Below, one piece after another: positions 1 to 9,426 of a DNA stretch of 64,000 bases; the first letter of the stretch is position 1; each line of letters begins with the position of its first letter. The DNA comes from Ophthalmolycus amberensis. Lineage: Eukaryota > Chordata > Actinopteri > Perciformes > Zoarcidae. The stretch spans positions 559,001 to 623,000 of the forward strand of contig JAFEUB010000803.1 of the NCBI GenBank assembly GCA_024529925.1, written 5' to 3'. The notes below the pieces were generated by a model. It had not been told where the DNA came from and made no database searches. It saw only the letters and a program-made list of their open reading frames with translations. A program made the position numbers and the translations under genes.

Positions 1-79
1 ACTCTCGAAACTTATCCTGTTATTGGTGTGGTCCTTGTTAGTGAATAAACATTGAATATATGCAATTCAAATGTTGTCT
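1..79 (+). other. Short remnant resembling the decayed gag-like frame at 5251
   Basis: A run of 18 identical bases (TTGGTGTGGTCCTTGTT plus one) near positions 23-40 occurs again near 5279-5296, where it is read in the retrovirus-like frame. Read in the corresponding frame, both places give the residues LVWSLL. This suggests that the left edge of the window is another scrap of the same retroviral internal region, separated from the main remnant by the hAT and Ngaro insertions. It is too short to be sure. Confidence 0.3.
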
Positions 80-87
80 ATCTATAC

Positions 88-1103
88 CAGGGGTCTCTAA
101 CTGGCGGACCGCGGTCCGGATCCGGACCCAGACGCAGTTGCATCCGGACCCAGGACCTAAAATCGGTATTTCGGAATCATACATATTAGGCAGCGAGTTT
201 GTAATTTAACCGGCGCATCTTATTCAGCCGTTACGGTACTTGTTCAGCGGACACACCGACCAATGCGTTGTAAATCACATCACGTGCTAAAGCTCAGCCA
301 ATCAAATAGGAGTATTCTGACTCGAGTGAGGTTTTCACACACCGTGACACACGGGGGAGAGACGAGGAAATAGAAAGAACAGCAGGAAAATTGCGCTGAT
401 CAGAGAAGTTATCTCACATGACGTTCTCCAAAAAGAGAAACGTGTTCAGAGAGAATATCATTTATAAGCAAGAATGAACAGAATCTTATATGTTAATTCT
501 TACCACAGGCAGTTAAATCCAGCATGTCTCATATGTCCAGAAACCGTAACTGCTGATAAAAGCGGTAATGAAGCGCACTACCAGACAAAGCACAACTCTT
601 TTGAACAAACGTACCCACTCACATCTAAATGAAGACGCAGTATGATCAGAGTCCTGACACATGAATTCACTGTCCAACAATGATGTTAACAGAGAGAATA
701 GAGCTGAAACAAGTGGTTTAATAGCCACAGATAAAGTCCATGCTCACTGATTTCTCTTTTTAGAAGACAAAATATAATATTGTGACTTTTTGATTGACAT
801 CACTTCACACCTGAATGAACTAAATTTAAAGCTGCAGGACAATTCAGTGAAATTAGTTTTTCTAAAATTCATTACTTTATTTTAAGATGCACATTTTTGA
901 AAAGCTTTCTGTTATGTTAGTTATTCTTTAATCCAGACATTATTGTACTTGAAATGAGAAGAACATTTATTTATGTACGTCTATGTATTATTTATAATCC
1001 CGCGCTAAATAGCGCGGGTTAGACATTATTGTAATGTTTCGTACCTTTGCCCGAGGAGATTTTCTCAATCTGGACCTTTTGGAATTTTAGTTGAAGACCC
1101 CTG
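88..1103. mobile_element. Non-autonomous hAT element (MITE) with exact 8-bp target duplication
   Basis: The left end reads CAGGGGTCTCTAACT and the right end, reverse-complemented, reads CAGGGGTCTTCAACT, so the termini are inverted copies with two mismatches. The 8 bp on each side are identical (ATCTATAC at 80-87 and 1104-1111), which is the hAT signature. There is no transposase frame inside; the minus-strand 71-codon frame at 513-728 is not recognisable. The interior, from about 280 to 375, shares long stretches with the element at 14189-15075. The interior is AT-rich and holds no gene. Confidence 0.87.
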
Positions 1104-1111
1104 ATCTATAC

Positions 1112-1256
1112 CATTCTTATGCAAACGTCCATTTGAACTCAAGGATGAAATTATTAGATTTTGATGGTCAAAGGTCACTGACCAGACAAAAAGTCTTCAT
1201 TTGCTAATTATGACAATATCACACGAATGAATACAAAAAATGTGGGTGTGAAATGT
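1112..1256 (+). repeat. Fragment of a common teleost interspersed repeat
   Basis: The words ACTCAAGGATGAAATTATTA and GATGGTCAAAGGTCACTG belong to a repeat I recognise as widespread in fish genomes. A diverged relative lies at about 25480-25660. It is the flank into which the hAT MITE and then the Ngaro element were inserted. There is no coding content. Confidence 0.5.
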
Positions 1257-1379
1257 TGGAGATAAAACTTAGATGAATTTCAGGAGCAGGGCCACACCTC
1301 CGCCACTGCCCCACTTCCGGCCACACCCTACAAATACCCACGGACACTCAGGCTCGGCCTGCCACGCCTTTCGCACCAA
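1257..1379 (+). repeat. Ngaro repeat A1 (left terminus)
   Basis: Begins TTGGAGATAAAACTTAG and runs to the CCTTTCGCACC word. It matches A2 at 4872-4987 apart from a couple of substitutions and one short stretch (ACACCTC-like) absent from A2. A third copy starts the solo repeat at 56023. Confidence 0.87.
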
Positions 1380-1460
1380 ACCGAAAACGCCACGCAGAAA
1401 AAGAAACGCCACGCAGAAAAACAAAAACAAAAGAAAAAAAAAACCCTTACCTTGCCAAAC

Positions 1461-3290
1461 ATGGACCTGCTATTCACCAGGCCTTCCGACGACGACCAGT
1501 TCGCCTCCCCAGACGCCACTCGCTCATCCCGGGGACGCACTCCTCCGCTGCAGGGCTTTCAGACGCCGTCGATCGCCTCCGGGGGCGTCCAGGCAGCCCA
1601 ACGCAGCCAAACCCGCCGATCAGCCACATCCATCGGCCGGAATCCCTCCCTCCGTTCAATCTGCCAATACGGGGATCCAGACCGACAAGTCGTCTTCCAG
1701 CGAACTAAGTCTCCATAGCAGACGGAGATCCGCCACCCCCGAACGCAGGGTATGGACGCGGGAGTCCCCTCCCTCCTCCTCCGATCGCTCCAGACACAGC
1801 GCTCAGGAACAAACCTCTGACCGCCCAACATCCGTCGACTCCAGCCTCCCAGCACGCCGTGCTCGAAGCCACCGCCACGGCGCTCGTGCCCCGGCCGGAT
1901 CCCCCATCGGGATAGACCCGCCTAGGATCGCCGCCTGGACCGTAGTGCGCCTGCTAAGAGCGCTGCAGGAAAAGGGGATTCCACACAAGCGCCGCGACAA
2001 CAAAGCGAAACCGTTTCAACTCCTCTCAGCCGCCATGACGCCTCATCACGCAGCGATCTCTTCCCCAGCCAAAACACACCGGCGCAACGCCCGTGACGCA
2101 ACCACGCGCCACCAAGCCCCGCCGCCCACAACGTTCCGGGTTCCCCCAGTACCAACACACCCAGCAGTTCTCCTTGGCATCAGCGATCCCCCCTCCATAC
2201 CAGCTCATAAACCTTCTCCCGCCGCCGCGAACCTCCTCCAACAAATCATCGCAGGCAAATACATCGACCTGGCACAACTCATTCTCCCCCCCCTCCACCA
2301 ACACGCCGCACCCAGGGTGATCGACAGCCACGACAGCCTCCTCATCATGCGCTCCCCAGTACCGGCACGCTCCAAAGACCTAACCCCACTCGAGTTTGCA
2401 CACGCCTTCTCCCTGTACAGAGACGTTCTCTGCACCCCCTTTCCAGCCAGGAGGGCGGAGCTAGACAACTACTTGACCACAGTCCTCGACCTGGCCCTCC
2501 GCTTCGGAGGGTCAAGCTTCTATCAATACCACATCCACTTCGCGTCAGAGGCCACAGCCCGGCTCCTCCAGCTCAACCAGGCCACCTACTGGGGCACCCT
2601 CGACCAGGAGCTCTACTGCCGTATCTTCGCTGCCCGTCCAGCCCTCCCCTGCAAAGCATGCGGAGCTCCTGCCCACCCCGCCACCACGTGCACCATCCCC
2701 ATCCAACCACAACCCCAGAGCCAACCTCCGCTCATCTCTCACCCGCCAACCACGGCCTTGTGCTGGATCCTCACAAACAACCACAAAATCCCCCACCTGG
2801 TCCACCTGCTCGACGACTTCCTAGTCATATCTCCCCATTCAGCACCTCCAGCCCACGGCCTTTCGACTATTATATCAGTCTTCGCCCAGCTTGGCGTCCC
2901 TCTTTCCAAAGGGAAGACAGAAGGGCCTTCACACACCTTGGAGTTCCTCGGGATCACCCTCGACACCGTCCTGTTCCAAGCTTCCTTGCCGGCGGAGAAA
3001 CTCCACCGCATCATACTCCTCCAAAACTTCCTCCTTACTCCCTCCTGCACCAAACGGCAACTGCTCTCCCTCTTGGGACACCTGAACTTCGCCCTGTGCA
3101 TCATACCCCAGGGCCGCTCCTTCATCTCGCACTTGCTCTCCCTCGCATCATCCACACCCTCACTCAACGGTCTAGTCTCCATGGACAAGCCCTCCAGAGC
3201 AGAGATGCAGATGTGGCAGCATCTCCTGTCCAACTGGAACGGCATCACCTTCTTCTACGACGACCACCTCTCCAACCCAGAAGACATCCA
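1461..3290 (+). pseudogene. Ngaro gag and truncated reverse transcriptase
   Basis: The likely gag start is the ATG at 1461 (MDLLFTRPSDDD), in a different frame from the long open frame 1273-3495, so there is a frameshift between about 1500 and 1720. The gag part is Pro/Ser/Arg-rich and ends with a zinc knuckle, CKACGAPAHPATTC (CX2CX4HX4C), near 2650-2690. About 100 bases later the frame reads the RT active-site region (LVHLLDDFLVIS, near 2800) followed by FLGI and LLGHLNFA motifs typical of the DIRS/Ngaro RT. The RT fingers and first catalytic aspartate that should lie between knuckle and LDDF are missing, which points to an internal deletion. The product would make DNA from the element RNA in an intact copy; here it is dead. 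Confidence 0.82.
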
Positions 3291-3742
3291 GCTCTTCACC
3301 GACGCAGCCCCTTCCACCGGCTTTGGGGGGTACCATGGCAGACGATGGTTTTCAGCCAAGTGGCCCATCGAATTCCACAACTTCCTCAAACCCCCTCCGT
3401 TCATCTTCAGCGGTCCACGAAATATATCCCGTAGTCATCGGCGCCCTCCTGTGGGGGCACGAGTGGTCGAAAAGATCCATACTCGTCCACTCTGACAACA
3501 TCGCCGTAGTTGACGTTATCAACAAAGGCAGGTCGAACTCTCCCGCGCTCATGCCCTTCATACGTCGCCTCACGTGGCTGTCGGTCACCCACCGATTCAT
3601 CCTCAGAGCTAAACATGTCCCCGGCCACCACAACTCTGTCGCTGACTCTCTGTCTCGCTTTTCTTTCCAGACCTTCAGGACCTTAGCTCCAGACGCGGAG
3701 GAGGACCCAACCCCGGTCCCACCATTTTCCGACACGATATAA
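3291..3742 (+). pseudogene. Ngaro RNase H domain, frameshifted
   Basis: LFTDAAPSTGFGGY near 3291-3335 carries the first catalytic aspartate in the RT frame. After a frameshift around 3390-3410 the domain continues in another frame as VHSDNIAVVDVINKG and KHVPGHHNSVADSLSRF, the later RNase H motifs (SDN, H, AD.LSR). The order after the RT is normal for DIRS elements. The domain would remove the RNA template during reverse transcription. The frame ends at 3742 just before the recombinase region. Confidence 0.8.
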
Positions 3743-3747
3743 ATCAT

Positions 3748-4716
3748 CTGAAACCGACCATCGCCGAACTCGTCTCCCTGTCTCAACAAGCCATCACCTC
3801 CAGCCTAGCCCCCAGCACCCTTTCCACCTACTGGACGGCCTGGAATGCCTTTCGTGCCTTCCACACAGCATTCCACCTCCCGTTCCCATCCTTCGACGTA
3901 GCCTCCCTATGCAGCTTCACCTACCATGCCCACTCGACCCTCCGCATCAATATAACCACCATCAAGGTCTACCTCAGCGGCATCAACTTCTTCGCCAAAC
4001 TGCTCACCGGCTCCCCACAACATTCCCCCAGTTGTCCTTGCTCATCAAAGGTCTCCAGCGCCGAACGCCTCCATCGACGCCTCGCGGTCTTCCGCTGACC
4101 TCCGACCTAGTGTCCCGCTGCATCGCCACCCTCCGCTCCGATCGCCTTCCCCTCCACCCGGCTCGTACCCTAGAATCCATGTTCCTACTCGCCTTCTTCG
4201 GCTTCCTGCGCTGCTCAGAAGTTCACGTCCTCTTCAGCCCAGTTCAACCCTAGCCTCCACCCTTGCATAGCCGACCTCTATCCCGTCTCCGAAGACTGCC
4301 TAGCCTTCCTGCTCAAACGGAGCAAAACAAACCAGACAAGTAACCCAGTCCCCGTACTATATTTCAAACTCAACTCACACCTGAGCCCCTACGAACCCCT
4401 CATGCACTACCTACAGCTCAGGAAAACACGGCAAACCGCTCCCCACGAACCGCTGTTCACCACCGAGACGGGCCGCATCGCCAACCGATCCTGGTTCCTT
4501 TCGCACTTCAGGGAAATCCTAACCATCTCCGGGATCAATCCAGACTCCTTCTCTGGCCACTCCTTCCGCATAGGAGCCACCACCACCGCGTCGAGCAGAG
4601 GAGTCCCAGACCACCTCATCAAAGCCCTGGGCCGCTGGTCCTCCCACGCCTGCCAACTCTATACTCGCCACAGCTCCACCGACATGCGCAACGGGCAGGC
4701 AGCGCTGCTTCCGTAG
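3748..4716 (+). pseudogene. Ngaro tyrosine recombinase, frameshifted
   Basis: An N-terminal core-binding segment (LAPSTLSTYWTAWNAFRAF, near 3810) is followed by FLLAFFGFLRCSE near 4180, which holds the first catalytic arginine. HSFRIGATT near 4560 supplies the H-x-x-R pair, and LGRWSSHACQLYTRH near 4630-4670 supplies the nucleophilic tyrosine. At least two frame changes separate these pieces (near 4000 and near 4235), so no intact enzyme is made. In an intact Ngaro this enzyme integrates the circular cDNA. The last piece, 4402-4716, is open and ends at TAG. Confidence 0.87.
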
Positions 4717-4727
4717 GCGGGCTTCTT

Positions 4728-4871
4728 GGGGGTCTGCAAGGCCCGGGAGCCGCAGTGGACCCTCAACCTAGCCTTTTCCCAAACCGCTTCACCCAGGCTA
4801 ACCACCAACTATCCTAAACTCTCCAACCGACTAAGGCTTCGCCGGCCGAGGTGGGGCCCTAAGCTAGTGAA
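4728..4871 (+). repeat. Ngaro repeat B1
   Basis: Starts GGGGGTCTGCAAGGC and ends CCTAAGCTAGTGAA, directly joined to A2. It is nearly identical to B2 at 5062-5206 and similar to the B part of the solo copy that ends at 56364. Confidence 0.87.
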
Positions 4872-4987
4872 TTGGAGATAAAACTTAGCTGAATTTCAGG
4901 AGCAGGGCCCCGCCACTGCCCCACTTCCGGCCACACCCTACAAATACCCACGGACACTAAGGCTCGGCCTGCCACGCCTTTCGCACC
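4872..4987 (+). repeat. Ngaro repeat A2
   Basis: A copy of the left terminus A1, placed between B1 and B2. From 4988 to 5061 there is a short unique spacer before B2 (CCACCCTCCCTCTC through the CATGGACCG word); the same spacer type is seen in the solo copy at 56023-56364. Confidence 0.87.
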
Positions 4988-5061
4988 CCACCCTCCCTCT
5001 CTTAAAACCACTCCCTGAAGGTCATCTTCCTCCACAGTCACCACTGTCCCACATGGACCGG

Positions 5062-5206
5062 GGGGGTCTGCAAGGCTCGGGAGCCGCAGTGGACCCTCAA
5101 CCTAGCCTTTCCCCAAACCGCTTCACCCAGGCTAACCTCCACCAACTATCCTAAACTCTCCAACCGACTAAGGCTCGCCGGCCGAGATGGGGCCCTAAGC
5201 TAGTGA
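5062..5206 (+). repeat. Ngaro repeat B2 (right terminus)
   Basis: A near-identical copy of B1 ending CTAGTGAA, after which the flank (TTAACATTTAAACC) no longer matches the B1-A2 junction. This fixes the right edge of the element within about two bases. Confidence 0.87.
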
Positions 5207-5250
5207 ATTAACATTTAAACCTACATGGATGTAATTTGTAACATGACGGG

Positions 5251-5595
5251 TTGATGGATGCATACAACCGTGAAGAGGTATTGGTGTGGTCCTTGTTGCC
5301 ACACGACCCCAGCAGACCCCCAAAACCGCGAGTAGACAGCAAAACCTTCAAAAACATGACTCAGCATGAGAGGGATCGTCTGAAAAAACAACGGAAGGAG
5401 TGGGATCAAGAATACCTGACCCCGCGGCCTGTCCGTCATTAGAACTGCTAAAAACACGCACCTGGGAAAATTTTATACAGATTTTAAAGGTGAAACCTAC
5501 AGATTAGACACAGGTGCAGATATTTCAACTCAACCGCATGGAAAAGAGACGGGCAACAAAATCTTGGTAGAACTAGCCGATGGCACTCCTAAAAC
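5251..5595 (+). pseudogene. Retrovirus-like gag tail and aspartic protease fragment
   Basis: The frame 5251-5442 ends in a strongly basic, proline-containing stretch (RDRLKKQRKEWDQEY) like a gag C-terminus. A second frame, one base on, then reads FKGETYRLDTGADIST near 5485-5530; LDTGA is the catalytic aspartate signature of retroviral proteases. That frame stops at TGA about 5593-5595. The change of frame between gag-like and protease-like pieces could be an original frameshift site or later damage. It is a fragment only; no active enzyme is encoded. Confidence 0.65.
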
Positions 5596-5699
5596 TGTTA
5601 AATGAAATTGAAAACAAAGGCCTGCATACGAGGCCCAGAAAAATGAATTGCTATAAAAGACTTACCCCTGTTGTGTTCAAAATGTCTCAAACTAAAAAT

Positions 5700-6430
5700 T
5701 AAGAGAATTTCCAGATCCAAAAACAGTAACTGATTTAGAACGGTTCCTAGGCACGTGCGAATATGTCAGTAATCATATTCCCCGAATGAGTGAAAAGGCC
5801 TCTCCTCCACACAAACAAAGGAAAATTGAGAAGGAAGGATGCCCCAAAAGAAATTAAAATGACAATTGAGGACTTGGAAGATTACAGGGCTCTTAAAGAC
5901 CATGTGACTGAGACAGCTCAGCATTTGGAAAAAAGGAAAATGGAGACTCCCCTGGAGGCACACTTAGAGATAAGTAACAGAGGAGAAGAAGCAAGCAGAG
6001 GAGAAGAGGCAGCTCCCCCCCCCCCCCCTTCCATCATTAAGCAGGGCCGAATCAGCAGGTTCAATTCACTAATGTAAAAAGGCGAACCGCTCGCCCATGC
6101 ACATTTGTGGGGTTTGATCTCAGAAATAACTAGATCAATGTATATAGAATGGACACACGTGAGGAGTCACACGGAAATCCGAGATTTCGATCACGACGGG
6201 AATAGACAAGTGGATGAAGTGGCCCAAGCCAGGCCTAAATTGGCTAAACCTTCCCTTATCTTTCTGCCAGGGTGGAGAGGGAATGATGCACTCACTGAGG
6301 TCCTGCTTGACCAAGCCTCTTAAGTAATTACTGAGGTGCATGAGGGACTAGGACATGAAGGACACGACAAGATCAATAGGTTTTTGAAACAAAATCTAGT
6401 TCACATTCCTAACCTTAGAACACATACAAC
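5700..6430 (+). pseudogene. Scraps of retroviral RT, RNase H and integrase N-terminus
   Basis: From 5702, a stretch with FPDPKTVTDLERFLGTCEY fits the thumb/connection end of a retroviral RT. A Glu/Lys-rich frame (5790-6077) follows without a recognisable domain. At 6105-6245 MYIEWTHVRSHTE followed by GNRQVDEVAQ fits the end of an RNase H. From 6324 the frame reads EVHEGLGHEGHDKINRF, resembling the His-rich start of an integrase zinc domain. There are stops and frame changes between all pieces, and most of the RT palm and all of the integrase catalytic core are missing. Confidence 0.6.
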
Positions 6431-7384
6431 ACAAATTGAGGTCACGAGGTCAACAGTGTGCGATGGTTGATGGTTTCAAGACAGCTACGCCAGAAAAAAA
6501 AAAAAAACGGCAAGCCCGTATCCCATCAAGCATGAGCCTGATGTTGACTTCTGTGATCTCACACTTTACATTCCACAAGCCGTCTGGATCATCAGCTGCT
6601 CAGGGGACAAGATTTGGCCTAGAGAGAGCCTGAACAGCCCGTCTATTGGCATTAAGGGGAACTCCAAAATCACCTTACACCTATGAGAGAGGCTCAGTTT
6701 CTTTTTCGAGTTTCTCGAAATATATTTAGGGTCTTTAATCCTTTAAATGTATATTATTTTTTGTTTGTTACTTTACCAGTTCCATTTTTTATCAGCCGTA
6801 TATTTTACGCGAGCTTCTCTGATTTTTCAGGTTCCCCTGCTAGGACATTTTGTTCATTTGTTATTTTATATTTTTTACTATCTTAGCCTTTATATTAAGC
6901 GGGGATTATATACACACTTGAGTGTTTTACGCAGTTTTTACAAACTGAACATTTATTTTTGGTTTTAAAACATTTTCAAACTTTTATGTTGAATTTCTAG
7001 TTAGAAAAAAAAAACGTTTTCAGATTTTTGGGTTTGATTTCTACATGATTTCTACCCTGGTCATTATGTGGAAATGAATCTTGGACCAGATGACTGGCCC
7101 AGCTAAACGATCTATGAAAGGACTTCTTACTTCATGCACCGCTTTTACAGCCGGTATAATAGCGACGAGATTGTTTGAGAGTGCGTACATGCTTCAGAAA
7201 TCCAGCGTGTTCCTGATCTGTGCTTTTATGTGGCACACGGAGGGACACGGTCAAAGACGGCGCAACACTCAGTTGTATAAAACTTAAATCGGCTACGAGA
7301 TAGCACGCCGTCAGTCTAGAAGGGACAGGTTAAAGCAGGTAGTCATGTAAGGTTTTCTTTTACTTTGCTACTTTCCTGCTATTT
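6431..7384 (+). other. Uncertain stretch, possibly decayed envelope region
   Basis: No recognisable protein. Between 6690 and 6900 short frames are very hydrophobic (Phe/Leu/Tyr-rich), but this part is simply T-rich and the hydrophobicity may be accidental. A 68-codon frame at 7081-7287 has no known match. The position between the integrase-like scrap and the intact frame at 7385 is where an envelope gene would lie, but the sequence does not prove it. Confidence 0.35.
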
Positions 7385-7981
7385 TTGTTGATACTTTTTA
7401 TCCTCATCCCCCTGTATATATTGGTTTTTAACCTCTCATCCGCACCAGGTTTCCAGGCTAACCACACCGTATCTCTAAGATCGGGGCAGGCCCAGTTGGA
7501 CCGGCGGGTTGTACCACTGTCAGACTCGCCAGAATCACCCACTGCTATCTCTCCCTCTCCGTCTCCCAACGTCAACATGACCCTAACCTCTGTCTACTCT
7601 GTGGACGAAGAAAACGATCCCCGAAACGTGTACGGGCCCTTACGTGATGTAACGGACCTGATGGTCAATCAGCCCTATATCTGGGGAGAACCGGCCTACG
7701 CTGACCTGGGTCCTAATCAGTATCCGAATACTGAAACCTGGGACTGGACTTTCCGTGGTGTGGCCAGAGCGCCTTGGATGCTGGAGCACAGTGTGTTAAT
7801 GAACTTCCTTCCCCACAATCAGGTGCCTATCCGGTTGGGGGTGGCCCGGTGCGCGGTCTGGATTCACCTCCATCATGTGGGATACTGGGCCCGGGTGGCC
7901 TGCATCGACTGTAACGACCAGTGTGTAGAGGAATATATCATTTGGGCTGAGACAGGTGGCGTTTCGGACGGGAGATGCTGA
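7385..7981 (+). CDS. Intact 198-codon ORF at the 3' end of the decayed retrovirus, unknown function
   Basis: I do not recognise this protein. The first ATG gives a hydrophobic start (about residues 2-20, Leu/Ile-rich, ending SSA), which could be a signal peptide or membrane anchor. A Pro/Ser-rich stretch follows (residues 45-62), then an acidic Tyr/Trp-rich domain with several cysteines near the end (ARCAVW, ACIDCNDQC). A second ATG at residue 64 is an alternative start. A splice acceptor-like pyrimidine run ending CCAG at about 7454 would also fit use as a 3' exon. The frame ends at TGA 7979-7981, but the same frame stays open for 33 more codons to 8081. It lies directly 5' of the polypurine tract, the place of late or accessory retroviral genes. 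It is intact while the frames around it are broken. Confidence 0.5.
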   Translation: MLILFILIPLYILVFNLSSAPGFQANHTVSLRSGQAQLDRRVVPLSDSPESPTAISPSPSPNVNMTLTSVYSVDEENDPRNVYGPLRDVTDLMVNQPYIWGEPAYADLGPNQYPNTETWDWTFRGVARAPWMLEHSVLMNFLPHNQVPIRLGVARCAVWIHLHHVGYWARVACIDCNDQCVEEYIIWAETGGVSDGRC

Positions 7982-8047
7982 ACTATTGACATTGACGGGT
8001 GCTGGCGTGGCTCTCATGTGACTCTGGACATTGACTTTTCTGCTCTA

Positions 8048-8080
8048 GGAGAGAGGAAAAAAAAAAGGGAAGAAAAAAAC
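8048..8080 (+). other. Polypurine tract
   Basis: An almost unbroken purine run (AGGAGAGAGG, then A-rich to GGGAAGAAAAAAA) followed by C-TG at 8080-8082. This is the expected plus-strand primer site just before a 3' LTR that starts TG. Confidence 0.55.
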
Positions 8081-9010
8081 TGAATCCCAGGTGGTATAAA
8101 AAAGGTTGCAGTGGGAGTATTTTGTATTTTTATGATATATTTGGTATTTTCTATTTTCTATTTGTATGATATATTTGAAGTGTGGATTTTGTTTTTTGGC
8201 ATGAGGTGGTGTTAGATTTTTACATTAGGATGGTGTTGACGACATGTCTGCCGCCTACGGGTTTTTGTAGTTGCTTTTTCTGCTTTTGAACTTTAGTATC
8301 GATTAATCATGGTAACAGCGATTTTGTGTGACATACGGAGGGCCGGTAGAGGCAATTCACAATTCGCAAGAGAGGGTGTTAGACACATTGGGAGTGTTAT
8401 GCGAAATTGTGAATGCCCTCTACATGAAATTCCCTGAATATCAGGTGTTAACAAAGAGGCATATGACTCTGTGTCTCTTGTAGGATGTCGCCTGCAGCAC
8501 GTGCACACACATTGTAGCAGGGCTTGTGGGGACTTTCCCCACCCTTGCACATAGGTTCACACAGAAGGCACCTGCTGAGGTTTGCATTCTGATGGCGATG
8601 ATGTGATGTTTCCACAGGTGCACTCACGATATTGGCGTTCTGCCTTAGGCCCTTGCGCCATCCTGTCTCTGCACTCACAATGTATGACGACATTTAAGGG
8701 GGGTTACCATGACACTGTCAGAGAAGCGGACCAGGTTAGAATCTGCGCAGGGTTAATCTTTAATTCTTTTCTCCGGACAATTGAACTCAGCCTGCTCACT
8801 GATCGAGTTTTTAAACACCTGTCGATTTTTATATTTTTTATGTTAATCACCTTTTCTCTGTATTGGGACCGAGAGAATATAGTTGGAATTGGACAAAAAT
8901 AAACAACATTTGAACTTTTTTCCGGCCGACTTTTTTCTTCATCTGTTTTGGAAAATCTGCAAAGGAGAGGTCTCCGATTAGGAGACCACGCAGCCCCTGT
9001 GGTAAGCATG
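8081..9010 (+). mobile_element. Possible 3' LTR of the retrovirus-like remnant
   Basis: Begins TGAATCCC right after the polypurine tract. It has a TATA-like GGTATAAAAAAGG near 8093, an inverted repeat at 8348-8420, and an AATAAA at 8899-8904. A short GGTCTCC/GGAGACC hairpin lies near 8967-8985 and a splice donor-like GGTAAGC near 9000. The right boundary and target duplication could not be found, because there is no second LTR to compare with. Treat as inference. Confidence 0.35.
8348..8420. repeat. Hairpin-forming inverted repeat
   Basis: AGAGGCAATTCACAATTCGC at 8348 pairs with the stretch ending GAATGCCCTC at 8420, with one extra A in the right arm, around a 31-base loop. It lies inside the possible LTR. 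Confidence 0.7.
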
Positions 9011-9426
9011 AGTGGTCCAGATGGCACACGACTGATGCATACTATATGCGCACACACATTTACACATACTAGCATTAGTTTTCTATCGTTAGGAGAGGCC
9101 CGGAGAAGTCCCGCTTGATTTTGAAAGAGCTTTATATCTGCTTGGGCTCTCAAGCGGGGACCAATAAATTTAAAGTTAATATAAACGTAATCAATTTAAT
9201 AAAAGACTTTATAAGACCAACGGCTATTTCGAGCGACCTATTATACTGTTAAGTATATCACTGTTTGCCGATTCGGAAAAGAAAGCAAACGAGCTATCGA
9301 TCGAGCTCGTGTTGGCGATTTATTACTATTTAGTGCATTCAGCTACCGGTCTGAGTCTCTCTTACGCGGAGACATTGAGGCAAAGCAGGGAGGAGTGGGC
9401 GACAGCCACTCTCTCCCTAAGGTCAG
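9011..9426. other. No gene seen
   Basis: Mixed-composition sequence with AATAAA-like words at about 9163 and 9201. It may be the rest of the LTR or the 5' part of the zinc-finger fragment; nothing firm is visible. Confidence 0.3.

Larger units (their letters stand above)
1257..5206 (+). mobile_element. Ngaro-type tyrosine-recombinase retrotransposon, nearly full length
   Basis: The layout is A1 - coding region - B1 - A2 - B2, the split direct repeat arrangement known for Ngaro elements of the DIRS order. A1 (1257) and A2 (4872) start identically, and B1 (4728) and B2 (5062) end identically at CTAGTGAA. In order the interior holds a proline-rich gag with a CCHC knuckle, a reverse transcriptase with an LDDF active site, RNase H, and a tyrosine recombinase instead of a DDE integrase. 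No target-site duplication is seen, as expected for recombinase-mediated insertion. The reading frames are broken at several points and part of the RT is missing, so it is not autonomous. Repeat arms differ at only a few sites, which suggests a fairly recent insertion. Confidence 0.92.
5207..8080 (+). mobile_element. Decayed retrovirus-like internal region (clade not assigned)
   Basis: In order the region shows a basic nucleocapsid-like tail, an aspartic protease motif, the end of a reverse transcriptase, the end of an RNase H, an integrase-like zinc region, a long uncertain stretch, one intact 198-codon frame, and a polypurine tract at 8048-8080. That is the gene order of a retrovirus read left to right. 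Most of pol is deleted or frameshifted. No 5' LTR or primer-binding site was found; the 5' side has been cut by the Ngaro insertion. Which retrovirus group this is cannot be decided by eye. Confidence 0.68.

Noticed and set aside
2739..3248. 169-codon frame on the minus strand
   Set aside because: Antisense shadow of the RT; it owes its length to the C-rich composition.
2658..3434. 258-codon frame on + within the Ngaro
   Set aside because: Pro/His-rich out-of-frame shadow of the RT region in C-rich DNA; no motif.
1273..3495. A single 740-codon host gene
   Set aside because: The frame starts in repeat A1, switches content from another frame's gag start, and contains an RT active site; it is part of the Ngaro element.
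5207..8080. Assignment of the retrovirus remnant to a named genus
   Set aside because: Only short motifs survive and no primer-binding site or LTR pair is visible; any name would be a guess.
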